Source of the DNA: Steroidobacter agaridevorans
GTDB lineage: Bacteria > Pseudomonadota > Gammaproteobacteria > Steroidobacterales > Steroidobacteraceae
DNA length: 64,000 nucleotides
NCBI RefSeq assembly: GCF_009932555.1
Contig: NZ_BLJO01000002.1
Coordinates: forward strand, 231,220-295,219
Direction of reading: 5' to 3'
Made by a program: the position numbers and the translations under genes. Shown piece by piece: positions 1 through 7,779 of the stretch. The first letter of the stretch is position 1; each line of letters starts with the position of its first letter. Below the pieces are notes generated by a model. That model was not told the origin of the DNA. It made no database searches and saw only the letters and a list, made by a program, of their open reading frames with translations.

Positions 1-228
1 GCCGATTTGATGAAACAGATCTCTCCGGCCACGCAGGCTTATCAACGACTGCGCTCGCAAGCGCCCAAGGGCGAAACGCATCCAGAGCTCGATCGGCTGC
101 AATGGATGATCGAAGAGTTCCGCGTGTCTCTATTCGCGCAGGACCTGAAAGCCGTCTTGCCGGTGTCGGACAAGCGCATCGCCGATCAGATCGAAAAGGC
201 GAGAGTGGAAGTCCAGCGCGCGGCCTGA
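1..228 (+). CDS. hrpA: ATP-dependent RNA helicase HrpA, C-terminal end (partial)
   Basis: These are the last 75 codons of a DEAH-box RNA helicase; the rest lies upstream of the window. The frame is open from base 1, so the methionines near base 10 are internal. The segment carries WMIEEFRVSLFAQ followed by PVSDKRI, which I recognise as the closing part of the HrpA C-terminal domain. HrpA is a cytoplasmic ATP-driven helicase acting on mRNA and stalled ribosomes (family knowledge). None of the helicase motifs fall in this fragment, so assignment rests on the tail alone. A stand-alone 73-aa gene is less likely because no ribosome binding site can precede it within the window. Confidence 0.8.
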   Translation, partial: ADLMKQISPATQAYQRLRSQAPKGETHPELDRLQWMIEEFRVSLFAQDLKAVLPVSDKRIADQIEKARVEVQRAA

Positions 229-297
229 ACCTTTTGCGGGCGGCACGGCCGCAGTGACTTGGATTACAGTACGGCCTGAGCATCGCATGGGGGAATC

Positions 298-762
298 ATG
301 AAGGCTCATCTGTGGACCGCATTGCTGATCCTGGCGGCCGTCGGCAGCGGCCTCAACGCCGGTCTGTTCTTCATCTTCTCGAACACCATCATGCGCTCGT
401 TCGACCGCCTGCCCGCCGCCGGTGCGGTCGCGGCGATGAACAGCATCAACCGCGTCATCCTGAATCCGCTGTTCTTCCTGGTCTTCTTCGGTACGGCATT
501 GCTGTGCCTGGTGCTGCTGGTCGGCCGACTCGATTCGCCCCTCGTTGTCGTCGGCGCGTTGTTCTATCTGATCGGCTCGATCGGCGTCACGATGGTGTGC
601 AACGTGCCGCTCAACGACCAGCTCGCGAAGCTCTCGTCGCCGGGCGATGATATGGATGCGCAGTGGCCTGTCTATCGCGGGCCGTGGACGCGCTGGAATC
701 ATGTGAGAACCGTCGCGTGCCTGCTGGCAGCCATAGCTTTCGTGGCCGAGATTTCGCGGTGA
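298..762 (+). CDS. DUF1772 (anthrone oxygenase-like) membrane protein
   Basis: A 154-aa integral membrane protein with about four hydrophobic segments (roughly residues 5-28, 55-78, 82-102 and 136-152). The pattern of an N-terminal GLNAGLFFIFSNTIM, a central NRVILNPLFF and a VPLNDQLA loop is typical of the DUF1772 family, which includes fungal anthrone oxygenases. Bacterial members have no settled function, so I give none. The start is well supported: GGGGGA lies six bases before the ATG. It stands alone, 70 bp after hrpA and on the same strand; nothing suggests it is co-transcribed with the next gene. Confidence 0.8.
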   Translation: MKAHLWTALLILAAVGSGLNAGLFFIFSNTIMRSFDRLPAAGAVAAMNSINRVILNPLFFLVFFGTALLCLVLLVGRLDSPLVVVGALFYLIGSIGVTMVCNVPLNDQLAKLSSPGDDMDAQWPVYRGPWTRWNHVRTVACLLAAIAFVAEISR

Positions 763-1027
763 CGCATCGACGCTGCGGTGGGCCGCAAGTGCAAAATCGG
801 AATAAGAGATTTTCACGGGCCGCGCGTACGGGCTTTCAATGCCTAGAGGCTGCTGGCCGTCCTACGCAGCGGAGGCAAACCGGGTCAGTGAGATTGACCT
901 AGAATATCCCGGTGCGGAGGCGACGCATTTACTCTCCATCCCACTCGTCGCGACATCGGTCGACGGGCTCGGGCGCATGCATATGTCCTCCGGTGCACGC
1001 ACGTGCCTCGACCGTTACGGAGGCGCC

Positions 1028-2416
1028 ATGGCAACCTGGACACCCGATCCGACGTTCTACCCGTCCGCGCGAATGGCGATGCAGGCTCCGGCCGAGAAGC
1101 TTGCCTATATGGCGATTCTCAGCGTCGAGGGCACCGAGCCCGATGCGCTTGGTGTCGTCGATCTCGATCCGCAATCGTCGAGTTATGGCGAGCTCATCAA
1201 TCGCACCCCGATGCCCAATGCCGGCGATGAGCTGCATCACTTCGGCTGGAATGCCTGCAGCTCCGCGCTGTGTCCTTACGCACCGCATCCGCACGTCGAG
1301 CGGCGCTACCTGATCGTGCCGGGGTTGCGCTCCTCACGCATCCACATTCTCGACACGAAGCCTGACCCGCGCGCACCGCAGATCATCAAGGTGATCGAGC
1401 CAGAGGAAGTTCATCGGCGCGCTGGATACTCGCGTCCGCATACTCTGCATTGCGGACCCGAAGGCATCTATGTGAGCGCGCTCGGTGCACCGGATGGTGA
1501 AGGTCCCGGCGGCATCTTACTGCTGGATCACGATGCGTTCGATGTGCTCGGCCGTTGGGAAGTGGACCGCGGCCCACAGCAGCTCGCGTATGACTTCGCG
1601 TGGCATCTCGGTCATGACGTGCAGATCACCAGCGAATGGGGCACGCCCAACATGATCGAAAACGGGCTCGTGCCGGAGCTGCTGCTCGGCTCGAAATATG
1701 GGCACCAGTTACACGTATGGGATTTGCGTCGGCGCAAGCACGTGCAGTCGATCGATCTCGGCGCGGAACAGCAGCTCGTGCTCGAGCTGCGCCAGGCGCG
1801 TGACCCGACGAAGGCCTACGGTTTCGCCGGTGTGGTGATCAGTCTGAAGGATTTGTCCTCGTCCGTATGGCTGTGGCATCGCTCGAATGGCCAGTGGGCC
1901 GCCCAGAAGGTGATCGAGATTCCGGCGGAGCCCGCCGAGCCCGATCAACTGCCGCCGTTGTTGAAAGGCTTCAAGGCAGTGCCGCCACTCATCGCGGATA
2001 TCAATCTGTCGCTCGATGATCGATTCTTGTACGTGTCGTGCTGGGGCACAGGTGACTTCCGGCAATACGACGTGTCAGATCCGTTTCATCCGCGCCTCAC
2101 CGACTCGGTCCGACTGGGCGGCATCGTGAATCATTCGCCGCATCCCGCTAGCGGGCCGCTGAACGGCGGGCCACAGATGGTCGAAGTCAGTCGCGACGGC
2201 CGGCGCGTTTATTTCACCAACGGGCTGTATCGCGCCTGGGACGCGCAGTTCTATCCGGAAGGGATCAAAGGCTGGATGGTGAAGTGCGACGCGGACCCGA
2301 ACGGCGGGCTGAAGCTCGATCCGGAGTTCTTCCTTCCGGCGGAAGAAGGCTTCCGCGCACATCAAATTCGCCTGGAGGGTGGGGACTCGTCGTCGGACAC
2401 GTTCTGCTATCCATGA
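1028..2416 (+). CDS. Selenium-binding protein SBP56 family (methanethiol oxidase-like)
   Basis: A 462-aa homologue of the SBP56/SELENBP1 family, which includes bacterial methanethiol oxidases converting methanethiol to formaldehyde, H2S and H2O2. Family signatures visible are the N-terminal MATWTPDPTFYPS region, TPMPNAGDELHHFGWNACSS near residue 60, RPHTLHCGPEGIYVSALG in the middle, and HQIRLEGGDSSSD at the very end. The frame is open 63 codons further upstream, but I chose the ATG at 1028 because it gives the family's usual start and length and has GGAG five bases before it. There is no signal peptide, so it is probably cytoplasmic, unlike exported Hyphomicrobium-type enzymes. The next gene begins 19 bp downstream. 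Confidence 0.85.
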   Translation: MATWTPDPTFYPSARMAMQAPAEKLAYMAILSVEGTEPDALGVVDLDPQSSSYGELINRTPMPNAGDELHHFGWNACSSALCPYAPHPHVERRYLIVPGLRSSRIHILDTKPDPRAPQIIKVIEPEEVHRRAGYSRPHTLHCGPEGIYVSALGAPDGEGPGGILLLDHDAFDVLGRWEVDRGPQQLAYDFAWHLGHDVQITSEWGTPNMIENGLVPELLLGSKYGHQLHVWDLRRRKHVQSIDLGAEQQLVLELRQARDPTKAYGFAGVVISLKDLSSSVWLWHRSNGQWAAQKVIEIPAEPAEPDQLPPLLKGFKAVPPLIADINLSLDDRFLYVSCWGTGDFRQYDVSDPFHPRLTDSVRLGGIVNHSPHPASGPLNGGPQMVEVSRDGRRVYFTNGLYRAWDAQFYPEGIKGWMVKCDADPNGGLKLDPEFFLPAEEGFRAHQIRLEGGDSSSDTFCYP

Positions 2417-2435
2417 CGCGCGCATCCATCAGGCC

Positions 2436-3083
2436 GTGAACGCGGTATGGCCGTGGGTGGCGCTCGCGGGCTTGGGCGCCTTTCACGGCCTGAACCCTGC
2501 GATGGGCTGGCTCTTCGCCGTCGCACTCGGCCTTCAGCGTGAGAGCCGCGCTGCCGTGCTTCAGGCATTGTTGCCGATCGCTGCGGGGCACGCGTTGTCG
2601 GTTGCAGCAGTCATCGTGGCGATCAGTGTATTGCGTGTCTTCTTCGATATCACGGCACTGGAGATAAGCGCGGCGGTCGCGCTCATCGCCTTCGGTCTGT
2701 ATCGCTTGGTCGCTCGTCACCGCGGGCGCGCGGGAATGCAGGTGAGCGGCGCTCAATTGCTGCTGTGGTCGTTTCTGATGGCGACAGCGCATGGCGCCGG
2801 TCTCATGTTGATCCCAGTGCTCCTGGGCATGCCCATCGGCGATGCGCATAGCGAACACTCGCACCACGTAGCGGCATTCTCGTCCATTGGAGTCGGCGCC
2901 GCCCTTGCAGCCCTCAGCATCCACACGTTGGCCATGCTTGCCGCGGCTGGCGCTGTTGCCATCGTGGTGTATGAGTGGGCGGGTCTCGCCTTCCTTCGTC
3001 GCAGCTGGATCAATATCGATCTCATCTGGGTGTTCGCATTGATCGGCGCGGGAGTCATTCTGCTCGTCATGGCGTTGCGCTGA
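2436..3083 (+). CDS. Conserved multi-pass membrane protein beside SBP56
   Basis: About 215 aa, nearly all hydrophobic, with six or so membrane segments. It starts WPWVALAGLGAFHGLNPAMGW; the frame opens at 2379, overlapping the end of the SBP56 gene, but a GTG at 2436 puts the start just before the first membrane segment. A histidine-rich loop (HSEHSHH near residue 150) could bind a metal ion, which is inference. I recall similar proteins annotated only as conserved membrane proteins and cannot name a function. Its position 19 bp after the SBP56 gene suggests one transcript and a link to metal supply or to transport of a sulfur compound. The start is uncertain by up to 19 codons. Confidence 0.7.
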   Translation: MNAVWPWVALAGLGAFHGLNPAMGWLFAVALGLQRESRAAVLQALLPIAAGHALSVAAVIVAISVLRVFFDITALEISAAVALIAFGLYRLVARHRGRAGMQVSGAQLLLWSFLMATAHGAGLMLIPVLLGMPIGDAHSEHSHHVAAFSSIGVGAALAALSIHTLAMLAAAGAVAIVVYEWAGLAFLRRSWINIDLIWVFALIGAGVILLVMALR

Positions 3084-3117
3084 CGAACGTTCATATCAAC
3101 GACAAGCTCGCGAAGCG

Positions 3118-3993
3118 CTAACGCGGCGCTGGCCTCTGAAAGTTGGGCCTGAGGGCGGGCTGATAGTCGGATCCACCAGGCGATGCGGTGAAATCAGTGG
3201 AGTCGAACAACGCATCGTCCGGGACCACGAGCGTGATGGCGCGCGTCGTGTCGATTTGGGCGAGCAATGAGGCACTTGCCAGATCCAGCACATGTCCGCC
3301 GCGCCGGCGTTCGAGATCCACGAAGTGAAAATGGTAGCCGGGCGCGTTGACCCCCGAGAGAAATGCCGGAAAGCGGTATCCGACCAAGGTTCCCTGCACG
3401 TTTTCCAACACGAACACATTCTGGTCTTTCACGACCTCGGACACGGAACGATAGGGAGGTGCTTGTCTCGGTACGCTACGTAGCGTCACGCGGGAGAAAT
3501 GACCATCCAGCCTGACGGCATGCATCCGGTTTACAGAGCCAACCTGGCCGTCGAGCAGCGCCGTGAGGGTATCGAGACTGGATACGGCATCGATCGCAAT
3601 CTGCCGGTCCGGCTGAAAGCGCTTGACCCACAACACCGACGTGCGCTCAGTGGGCTCTATCGGACGAAGCTGACCATCCAGCCGGGCCTGGTAGGCGCGC
3701 CCGTCGAGGACGATGGCCTCACCGTCCAGCGGACTCGTTCCGCCCAGACCGAAGTCGCCATGCTCGAGCAGCAGCGCGAACGTCACGGGACTTTCCAGGA
3801 CACCTCTCATGAGTCCCTGTAACGGTACGGCCTGGAAGATTGCGTCCTGTGCGCAGTACGTGCTGCGGCAACCATCAGCGGCGTCACGGACCCGCTGCGG
3901 CGTCTCTGACGGTGCAGCCAGCGCCAAGCCGCCGAAAATCAGACTTGCCGCCGCCAGGCTGCGGATCATGAATCGTCTTTGCACTGCTTGCAT
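3118..3993 (-). CDS. budA: Acetolactate decarboxylase with signal peptide
   Basis: A 291-aa enzyme that decarboxylates (S)-2-acetolactate to (R)-acetoin. The zinc site is visible as HFH followed eleven residues later by GGH (PGYHFHF...RRGGHVLD), the exact spacing of the three zinc histidines known from Brevibacillus. The N-terminal half has GDFGLGGTSPLDGEAIVLDG, also typical. Unlike most acetoin-pathway enzymes it has an N-terminal export signal (RRFMIRSLAAASLIFGGLALAAP), so it should act outside the cytoplasm. I set the start at 3993, where AGGG lies six bases upstream, rather than at the TTG seven codons earlier. It is divergent from a LysR-type regulator with 86 bp between starts, an arrangement like alsD/alsR. 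No acetolactate synthase is nearby. Confidence 0.85.
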   Translation of the reverse strand: MQAVQRRFMIRSLAAASLIFGGLALAAPSETPQRVRDAADGCRSTYCAQDAIFQAVPLQGLMRGVLESPVTFALLLEHGDFGLGGTSPLDGEAIVLDGRAYQARLDGQLRPIEPTERTSVLWVKRFQPDRQIAIDAVSSLDTLTALLDGQVGSVNRMHAVRLDGHFSRVTLRSVPRQAPPYRSVSEVVKDQNVFVLENVQGTLVGYRFPAFLSGVNAPGYHFHFVDLERRRGGHVLDLASASLLAQIDTTRAITLVVPDDALFDSTDFTASPGGSDYQPALRPNFQRPAPR

Positions 3994-4034
3994 GTCGACC
4001 CTCGCGGTAATCAATGAGACCCTAGCAGCTTGAA

Positions 4035-4054
4035 GCGACCGCGATCATCGTCGC
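4035..4054. promoter_or_regulatory. Inverted repeat in the budA/LysR divergent intergenic region
   Basis: A GCGAC arm, ten-base spacer and GTCGC arm sit midway between the divergent starts, with AGCAGC and GCTGCT flanking the same centre. Its place and dyad symmetry fit a LysR-type operator controlling both directions. No clear T-N11-A box is present, so this is inference only. Confidence 0.3.
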
Positions 4055-4079
4055 TGCTCGAACCACACCATTGCTCAGA

Positions 4080-4985
4080 ATGAAAGAGTCGGACAGTCTC
4101 TCCCTTATGCAGGCGCGCGAACTAATGTCATTCGCTGTCGCAGCCCGCCATCTGAATTTCGCGCGCGCAGCCAGGGAGATCGGCTGTACGCCATCCGTGT
4201 TGAGTCGTCGCATTGCCGCGCTCGAAGCGCGCGTGGGAGGGCCGTTGTTCATGCGCTCCACACGCCGCGTCGCCTTGACGGCGCTTGGCGAGTCATTGCT
4301 TGCGCACAGCGGGAGACTCGAGTCCGCGATCGCCGAGATCAACGCCGAGTTGCATGGACAATCGATCGAGCCCGCGGGTGTAGTCAGGCTGCATGTGCCG
4401 TCCACTTACGGGCGACGCTGCGTTTCTCCCTTGATTCCTCAGTTGCTGGCTGAGCATCCACGGCTGCGGCTGGATGTTACTTTCGATGACGATTACGTCG
4501 ACCTGATTTCCGCGCGTATCGATATCGCCTTACGCATCGGATCCTTCGACGACTCGGGCCTGATCGGAACCGGGCTGCGACCCATTCGCAGGTTGCTGTG
4601 CGCCTCGCCTCTCTATTTGAAAGGCGCACCGCGCTTGGATCACCCGGAAGATCTGCAATTGCATCGATGTCTGGCGTTTCAGGGCTTGCGCACCGGCGAT
4701 ACGTGGCTATTGATGCGAAATGCAAAGCAAGCTGCCGTCCGCATTCGTCCGGTTCTTCGCGCCAATAGCGCGGCCGCACTGCGCGACGCAGTGCTGGCCG
4801 GCTCTGGCGTTGCTCTATTGGCGGATTTTGTCGTCGGCGACGCAATTGCGGACGGTAGATTGACGGAAGTACTTCAGGGGTGGTCGCCGGTTCAGCCCCA
4901 AGTGAAATTGCTGTGGGTCGCCGGCGCGGACCGCTCCAGGAGCGTCCGCGCCGTGATCGATTTTCTTCGGCGAAAGCTTGGCTAA
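4080..4985 (+). CDS. LysR-family transcriptional regulator
   Basis: About 301 aa. The N-terminal winged helix-turn-helix is clear (residues 10-65: FAVAARHLNFARAAREIG, then SVLSRRIAALEARVG and LFMRSTRRVALTALG), followed by a substrate-binding effector domain from about residue 90 to the end. The sequence resembles CrgA/DsdC-type single-domain regulators of proteobacteria. It is transcribed away from the acetolactate decarboxylase gene, so it probably controls that gene and itself. The chosen ATG is three codons inside the open frame; neither option has a convincing ribosome binding site. The peptidase gene follows after nine bases, suggesting co-transcription. Effector unknown. Confidence 0.88.
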   Translation: MKESDSLSLMQARELMSFAVAARHLNFARAAREIGCTPSVLSRRIAALEARVGGPLFMRSTRRVALTALGESLLAHSGRLESAIAEINAELHGQSIEPAGVVRLHVPSTYGRRCVSPLIPQLLAEHPRLRLDVTFDDDYVDLISARIDIALRIGSFDDSGLIGTGLRPIRRLLCASPLYLKGAPRLDHPEDLQLHRCLAFQGLRTGDTWLLMRNAKQAAVRIRPVLRANSAAALRDAVLAGSGVALLADFVVGDAIADGRLTEVLQGWSPVQPQVKLLWVAGADRSRSVRAVIDFLRRKLG

Positions 4986-4994
4986 GGGGACATC

Positions 4995-5621
4995 ATGATT
5001 AAGTGGACGTGCATCATCATTTCCTGCTGTGCGCTTGGCAGCGCTTCCGTCGCGGAGCAAACGGGGGTGGAAGCGCTCAGGAGCCAGGGAATCTACCGCC
5101 TTCCGTACGAGGACGGTACAGTCGTCAAGGTCTTCGACGATTTCACGAGCCATCGGCCGCGGGGGCGAATCGATTTTTTTGCCATCGAGGGATCACAACC
5201 TTATCGAGTCGTGGCAGCGGCAGCCGGGCGCGTGACGGCGATTCAAGATTCGTTTCACGAGCAACAGAGCGGCCGGGCGGCCGCGGAATGCCGCAACAAC
5301 TATGTGTGGATTGAGCACGCGAATGGCGAATGGACCAACTATTCGCACCTCGCACGAGGCTCAGTGAGCGAACTCGCAAAGCTGAAAATCGGCGACTTCG
5401 TGGCGGCAGGTGCCTTCATTGGCAATGAGGCGGCAGTCGGCTGCGCCATGCTCGATCACGTACATTTCGAAGTGGCCGTTCCGGACCGAAGAGCGCCGAT
5501 CGACAGCGGCGGCTTTCTTCTGGACAACGAGGGAGGCAAGCGTGAGAGGAACCCGCAGTTCTGCAATCTGCCGACTGGGGCGGTGGTGAAAGACGGTACG
5601 TATCGGGCAGCCGCCTGTTGA
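4995..5621 (+). CDS. Secreted M23-family (LytM-type) peptidase-like protein
   Basis: A 208-aa protein with a short signal peptide (residues 1-20, ending about SASVAEQ). The middle shows an M23 fold: a G-R-I-D beta strand, repeated short strands (VVAAAAGRVTAIQDS, NNYVWIEHANGEWTNYSHL, KIGDFVAAGAFIG) and the DHVHFEV zinc motif. The usual first zinc motif HxGxD is not exact here: the residues read SHRPRGRIDFF, with the histidine shifted, so activity is uncertain. Active M23 enzymes cut peptidoglycan cross-links in the periplasm. The start has AGGGGA before it, and it follows the LysR gene by nine bases. Confidence 0.78.
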   Translation: MIKWTCIIISCCALGSASVAEQTGVEALRSQGIYRLPYEDGTVVKVFDDFTSHRPRGRIDFFAIEGSQPYRVVAAAAGRVTAIQDSFHEQQSGRAAAECRNNYVWIEHANGEWTNYSHLARGSVSELAKLKIGDFVAAGAFIGNEAAVGCAMLDHVHFEVAVPDRRAPIDSGGFLLDNEGGKRERNPQFCNLPTGAVVKDGTYRAAAC

Positions 5622-5637
5622 GGCGGCAGTCTTCCGA

Positions 5638-5838
5638 TCAGGTAGCGCGTGGCACGTGTTGCTTGCTTTTGGACGATACAAATGCCACGAGAACTGCGTG
5701 GAAGACTCCTTCGACTACAGCAACGACGATTAGCGCTGAAGCCATATCTGTATTGCCGCCGATCAAGCATAGGAATGCAGCGGCCAAAACCAGTCCAACC
5801 CCGATAGCGAGACCTTTCCAAGTAAAAACACGGTTCAT
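5638..5838 (-). CDS. Small two-helix membrane protein
   Basis: A 66-aa protein with two hydrophobic helices, roughly residues 8-27 (LAIGVGLVLAAAFLCLIGG) and 33-54, and a basic tail. I do not recognise it. The composition is that of a real membrane peptide rather than random high-GC translation, and it converges on the peptidase gene with 16 bp between stops. GAAG lies about eight bases before the ATG, only a weak ribosome binding site. It could instead be a chance frame. Confidence 0.45.
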   Translation of the reverse strand: MNRVFTWKGLAIGVGLVLAAAFLCLIGGNTDMASALIVVAVVEGVFHAVLVAFVSSKSKQHVPRAT

Positions 5839-6201
5839 TGGGTGCTTCGGCCAAATAAAGGACTTCGTGGTCGACCCGAAGACTATACCTGCGAGTAACG
5901 GAATCTGTGAAGGCTCGAGTCCGGTGAACGCCGGATCTTTGATTCCGAGAGCTATACGCGGCAGCTCATCAGGTCGAGGTGCCGTTCGATCTCGGCCCGG
6001 GTATCGCCTTCTTCAAAGGCTAGGGCTGCCATCTGATACCGTCGGCCTTTCGTAGCAGGACGTTTCGTTTGCGGCGAGCGGCGCTGCGATCATCTCGTGA
6101 TTTGAGGCCCTGGTGGATGATCCCCACGAAGCGATTTGCCCTGTTCCTGCGGTCTCGATTAGGGTTCGCGTGCTCGGCTCGCTCAAGATCGAGGCATCAC
6201 C
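5839..6201. other. Intergenic stretch, 363 bp, mostly without a gene
   Basis: It lies between the small membrane gene and the serine hydrolase. Apart from a short coding-like tail described separately, I see no intact gene, repeat or structured RNA. The hydrolase promoter should be here, but no good -35/-10 pair is visible. Confidence 0.5.
5943..6023 (+). pseudogene. Possible C-terminal remnant of a lost gene
   Basis: A 26-codon frame bounded upstream by a stop and ended by TAG reads like a real protein tail (RELYAAAHQVEVPFDLG, then PGIAFFKG). No start codon or upstream continuation exists in this frame. Both the composition and its position in an otherwise empty gap suggest the 3' end of a gene whose front has been deleted. 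I do not recognise the family and chance is possible. Confidence 0.25.
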
Positions 6202-7380
6202 ATGCGTTTCAACGGAATGATCATGACAACGGCGTTGCTCTTGGCAGCGCCGCTTGCGGCAGCCCAGACGACGCAGGCCGATGCGGCGGCTGCAGCCCGC
6301 GACTCCGCGATAGCGGCGGATGTCACTACCGTGATGGCCGAGCGGCAAATTCCAGGCGCCCAGGTTGCGATCGTCATGCCCGACGGCGCGATCTGGGAGC
6401 GGAGCTTTGGGTTGCGCGACCTGGCGTCTTCCTTGCCCATGACGTCCGATACGCTCATCCAGGTCGGATCCGTGACCAAGATCTTCACGGCCTCCTTGAT
6501 CGCGGACCTTGTTGCCGAAAGATCGATCAAGTGGTCCGACAGCCTGGTGGCACGGCTTCCGGGTGTGTCTATTCGCCCCGACCTCGCCGACATCACGCTT
6601 GATGAGCTCGCGACCCATACAGCCCGCCTGCCACCGAATCCTCCAAACCGCGTCGATGTCGATGGGGTCATGCAGCCTTATAGCGTGGCCGCGCTCTATG
6701 CCTCGTTGTCGAATCCCGACGTACGGCGCGTCGAGCCTGGACGAAGTTATTCGAACTGGGGCTATGCGCTGCTCGGCCATGTCGTCGAAAAAGCCGCGGG
6801 GCAACGTTTCGAGGATGTGCTTCGCGAACGTATATTCGAGCCTCTGGGCATGTCCCATTCCAAGATCGATCTGTCGCCCGCCGATGAGCGCCGGCTTGCT
6901 GTGCATTACTGGCCTGAGGACGAGCCGCGCATCCCTCGTCCGCGTTGGGTCTTTGGTGAAGTTGCGGGCTTTGGAGGGATTACCAGCACTGCCGGAGATC
7001 TCGCGAAGTTTCTTCGCTATCAGATCGAACCGGAGAGTCGTGGAGAGGTGCTCGATGCTGCCGGTATGCAGTCACTCCGGGCCGTGCGCACACTTGGATC
7101 CAGCTGGCAGGCCGGCGGCGGTCGGGGTTGGTTGGTCATCCGGGACCCCGATGGCACGATCACACTCGAACATTCCGGAGAAGTCGATGGCCACAGTAGT
7201 TATATCGGCTTCTCGCCGGACACTGACGTCGGTGTCGCGGTCGCCGCCAATCTCGGCGGATCGAGCGCACGTGAGATCGCCCTTGCCGCTCTTGGCGCGC
7301 ATCGTGGCGCAGGCGCGCCAGCTGCAACCGATGAACAGAGAGGTCGCGATGTCGCTGGCCAGAAAGCGCCAGTGGGCTGA
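6202..7380 (+). CDS. Secreted serine hydrolase (class C beta-lactamase-like)
   Basis: A 392-aa periplasmic protein of the serine beta-lactamase/DD-peptidase superfamily (esterase or peptidase-like). A signal peptide covers about residues 1-22 (cleavage near AAAQ). Catalytic motifs are present: SVTK at residues 90-93 (nucleophile Ser90), YSNWGY near residue 185 and HSGEVDGHSS near residue 328 in place of KTG. The last 25 or so residues (GAHRGAGAPAATDEQ onward) look like out-of-frame translation, whereas the frame +1 from it continues as a TPR-like domain. Substrate cannot be inferred. Confidence 0.85.
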   Translation: MRFNGMIMTTALLLAAPLAAAQTTQADAAAAARDSAIAADVTTVMAERQIPGAQVAIVMPDGAIWERSFGLRDLASSLPMTSDTLIQVGSVTKIFTASLIADLVAERSIKWSDSLVARLPGVSIRPDLADITLDELATHTARLPPNPPNRVDVDGVMQPYSVAALYASLSNPDVRRVEPGRSYSNWGYALLGHVVEKAAGQRFEDVLRERIFEPLGMSHSKIDLSPADERRLAVHYWPEDEPRIPRPRWVFGEVAGFGGITSTAGDLAKFLRYQIEPESRGEVLDAAGMQSLRAVRTLGSSWQAGGGRGWLVIRDPDGTITLEHSGEVDGHSSYIGFSPDTDVGVAVAANLGGSSAREIALAALGAHRGAGAPAATDEQRGRDVAGQKAPVG

Positions 7381-7726
7381 TGCGGAGGTGGCGCTAGTCA
7401 AGGTCGTTACAGCGATGCCCGGTGACGATGAAGCATGGCATCAACTCGGAGTAGCACGCTATGAACTGCATGATGTGCCGGGTGCCGAAGCGGCCCTGTT
7501 GCAAGCAGCGAAGCAAGGCGAGAGTCCTGCGTCGTCCACATTCATGCTGGCCGTCATAGCTGCCGCACAAGGACGGATTGACACGGCATTCGAACGACTC
7601 GATCGCGCACTGCGCAGTTCGGACGCCAAACTCGATCTCGACAGAGCAGAGCTGCGCATCCTGCAGTCCGATCGACGTTGGATGAGAATTGTGGCCAAAG
7701 CACAGAGGGCTCGCTCAGGGAGATGA
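7349..7726 (+). CDS. TPR-like domain, probably split from the preceding hydrolase
   Basis: About 125 aa of helical repeats: RQWADAEVALVKVVTAMPGD, DEAWHQLGVARYELHDV, GAEAALLQAAKQG and GRIDTAFERLDRAL follow the TPR pattern. It lies in frame +2 while the serine hydrolase lies in frame +1, overlapping it by 32 bp. The ATG at 7349 has GAGAGG six bases before it, so it could be translated independently. The frame also reads sensibly upstream of that ATG (LLARIVAQARQLQP), which argues that hydrolase and TPR were once one polypeptide. Serine hydrolases with C-terminal TPRs are known. Either a real frameshift, a sequencing error or coupled translation would explain it. Confidence 0.55.
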   Translation: MSLARKRQWADAEVALVKVVTAMPGDDEAWHQLGVARYELHDVPGAEAALLQAAKQGESPASSTFMLAVIAAAQGRIDTAFERLDRALRSSDAKLDLDRAELRILQSDRRWMRIVAKAQRARSGR

Positions 7727-7779
7727 GCGCGATTCGAAAGCCTGCGCTAGTCGATCCCGAAGAAGCGCCCAGCGAAACC

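Noticed and set aside
6509-7300. Front part of the frame that later becomes the TPR domain
   Set aside because: Its residues are Arg/Ser/Pro-rich nonsense while the other frame carries the hydrolase motifs; only the part after about 7290 looks real.
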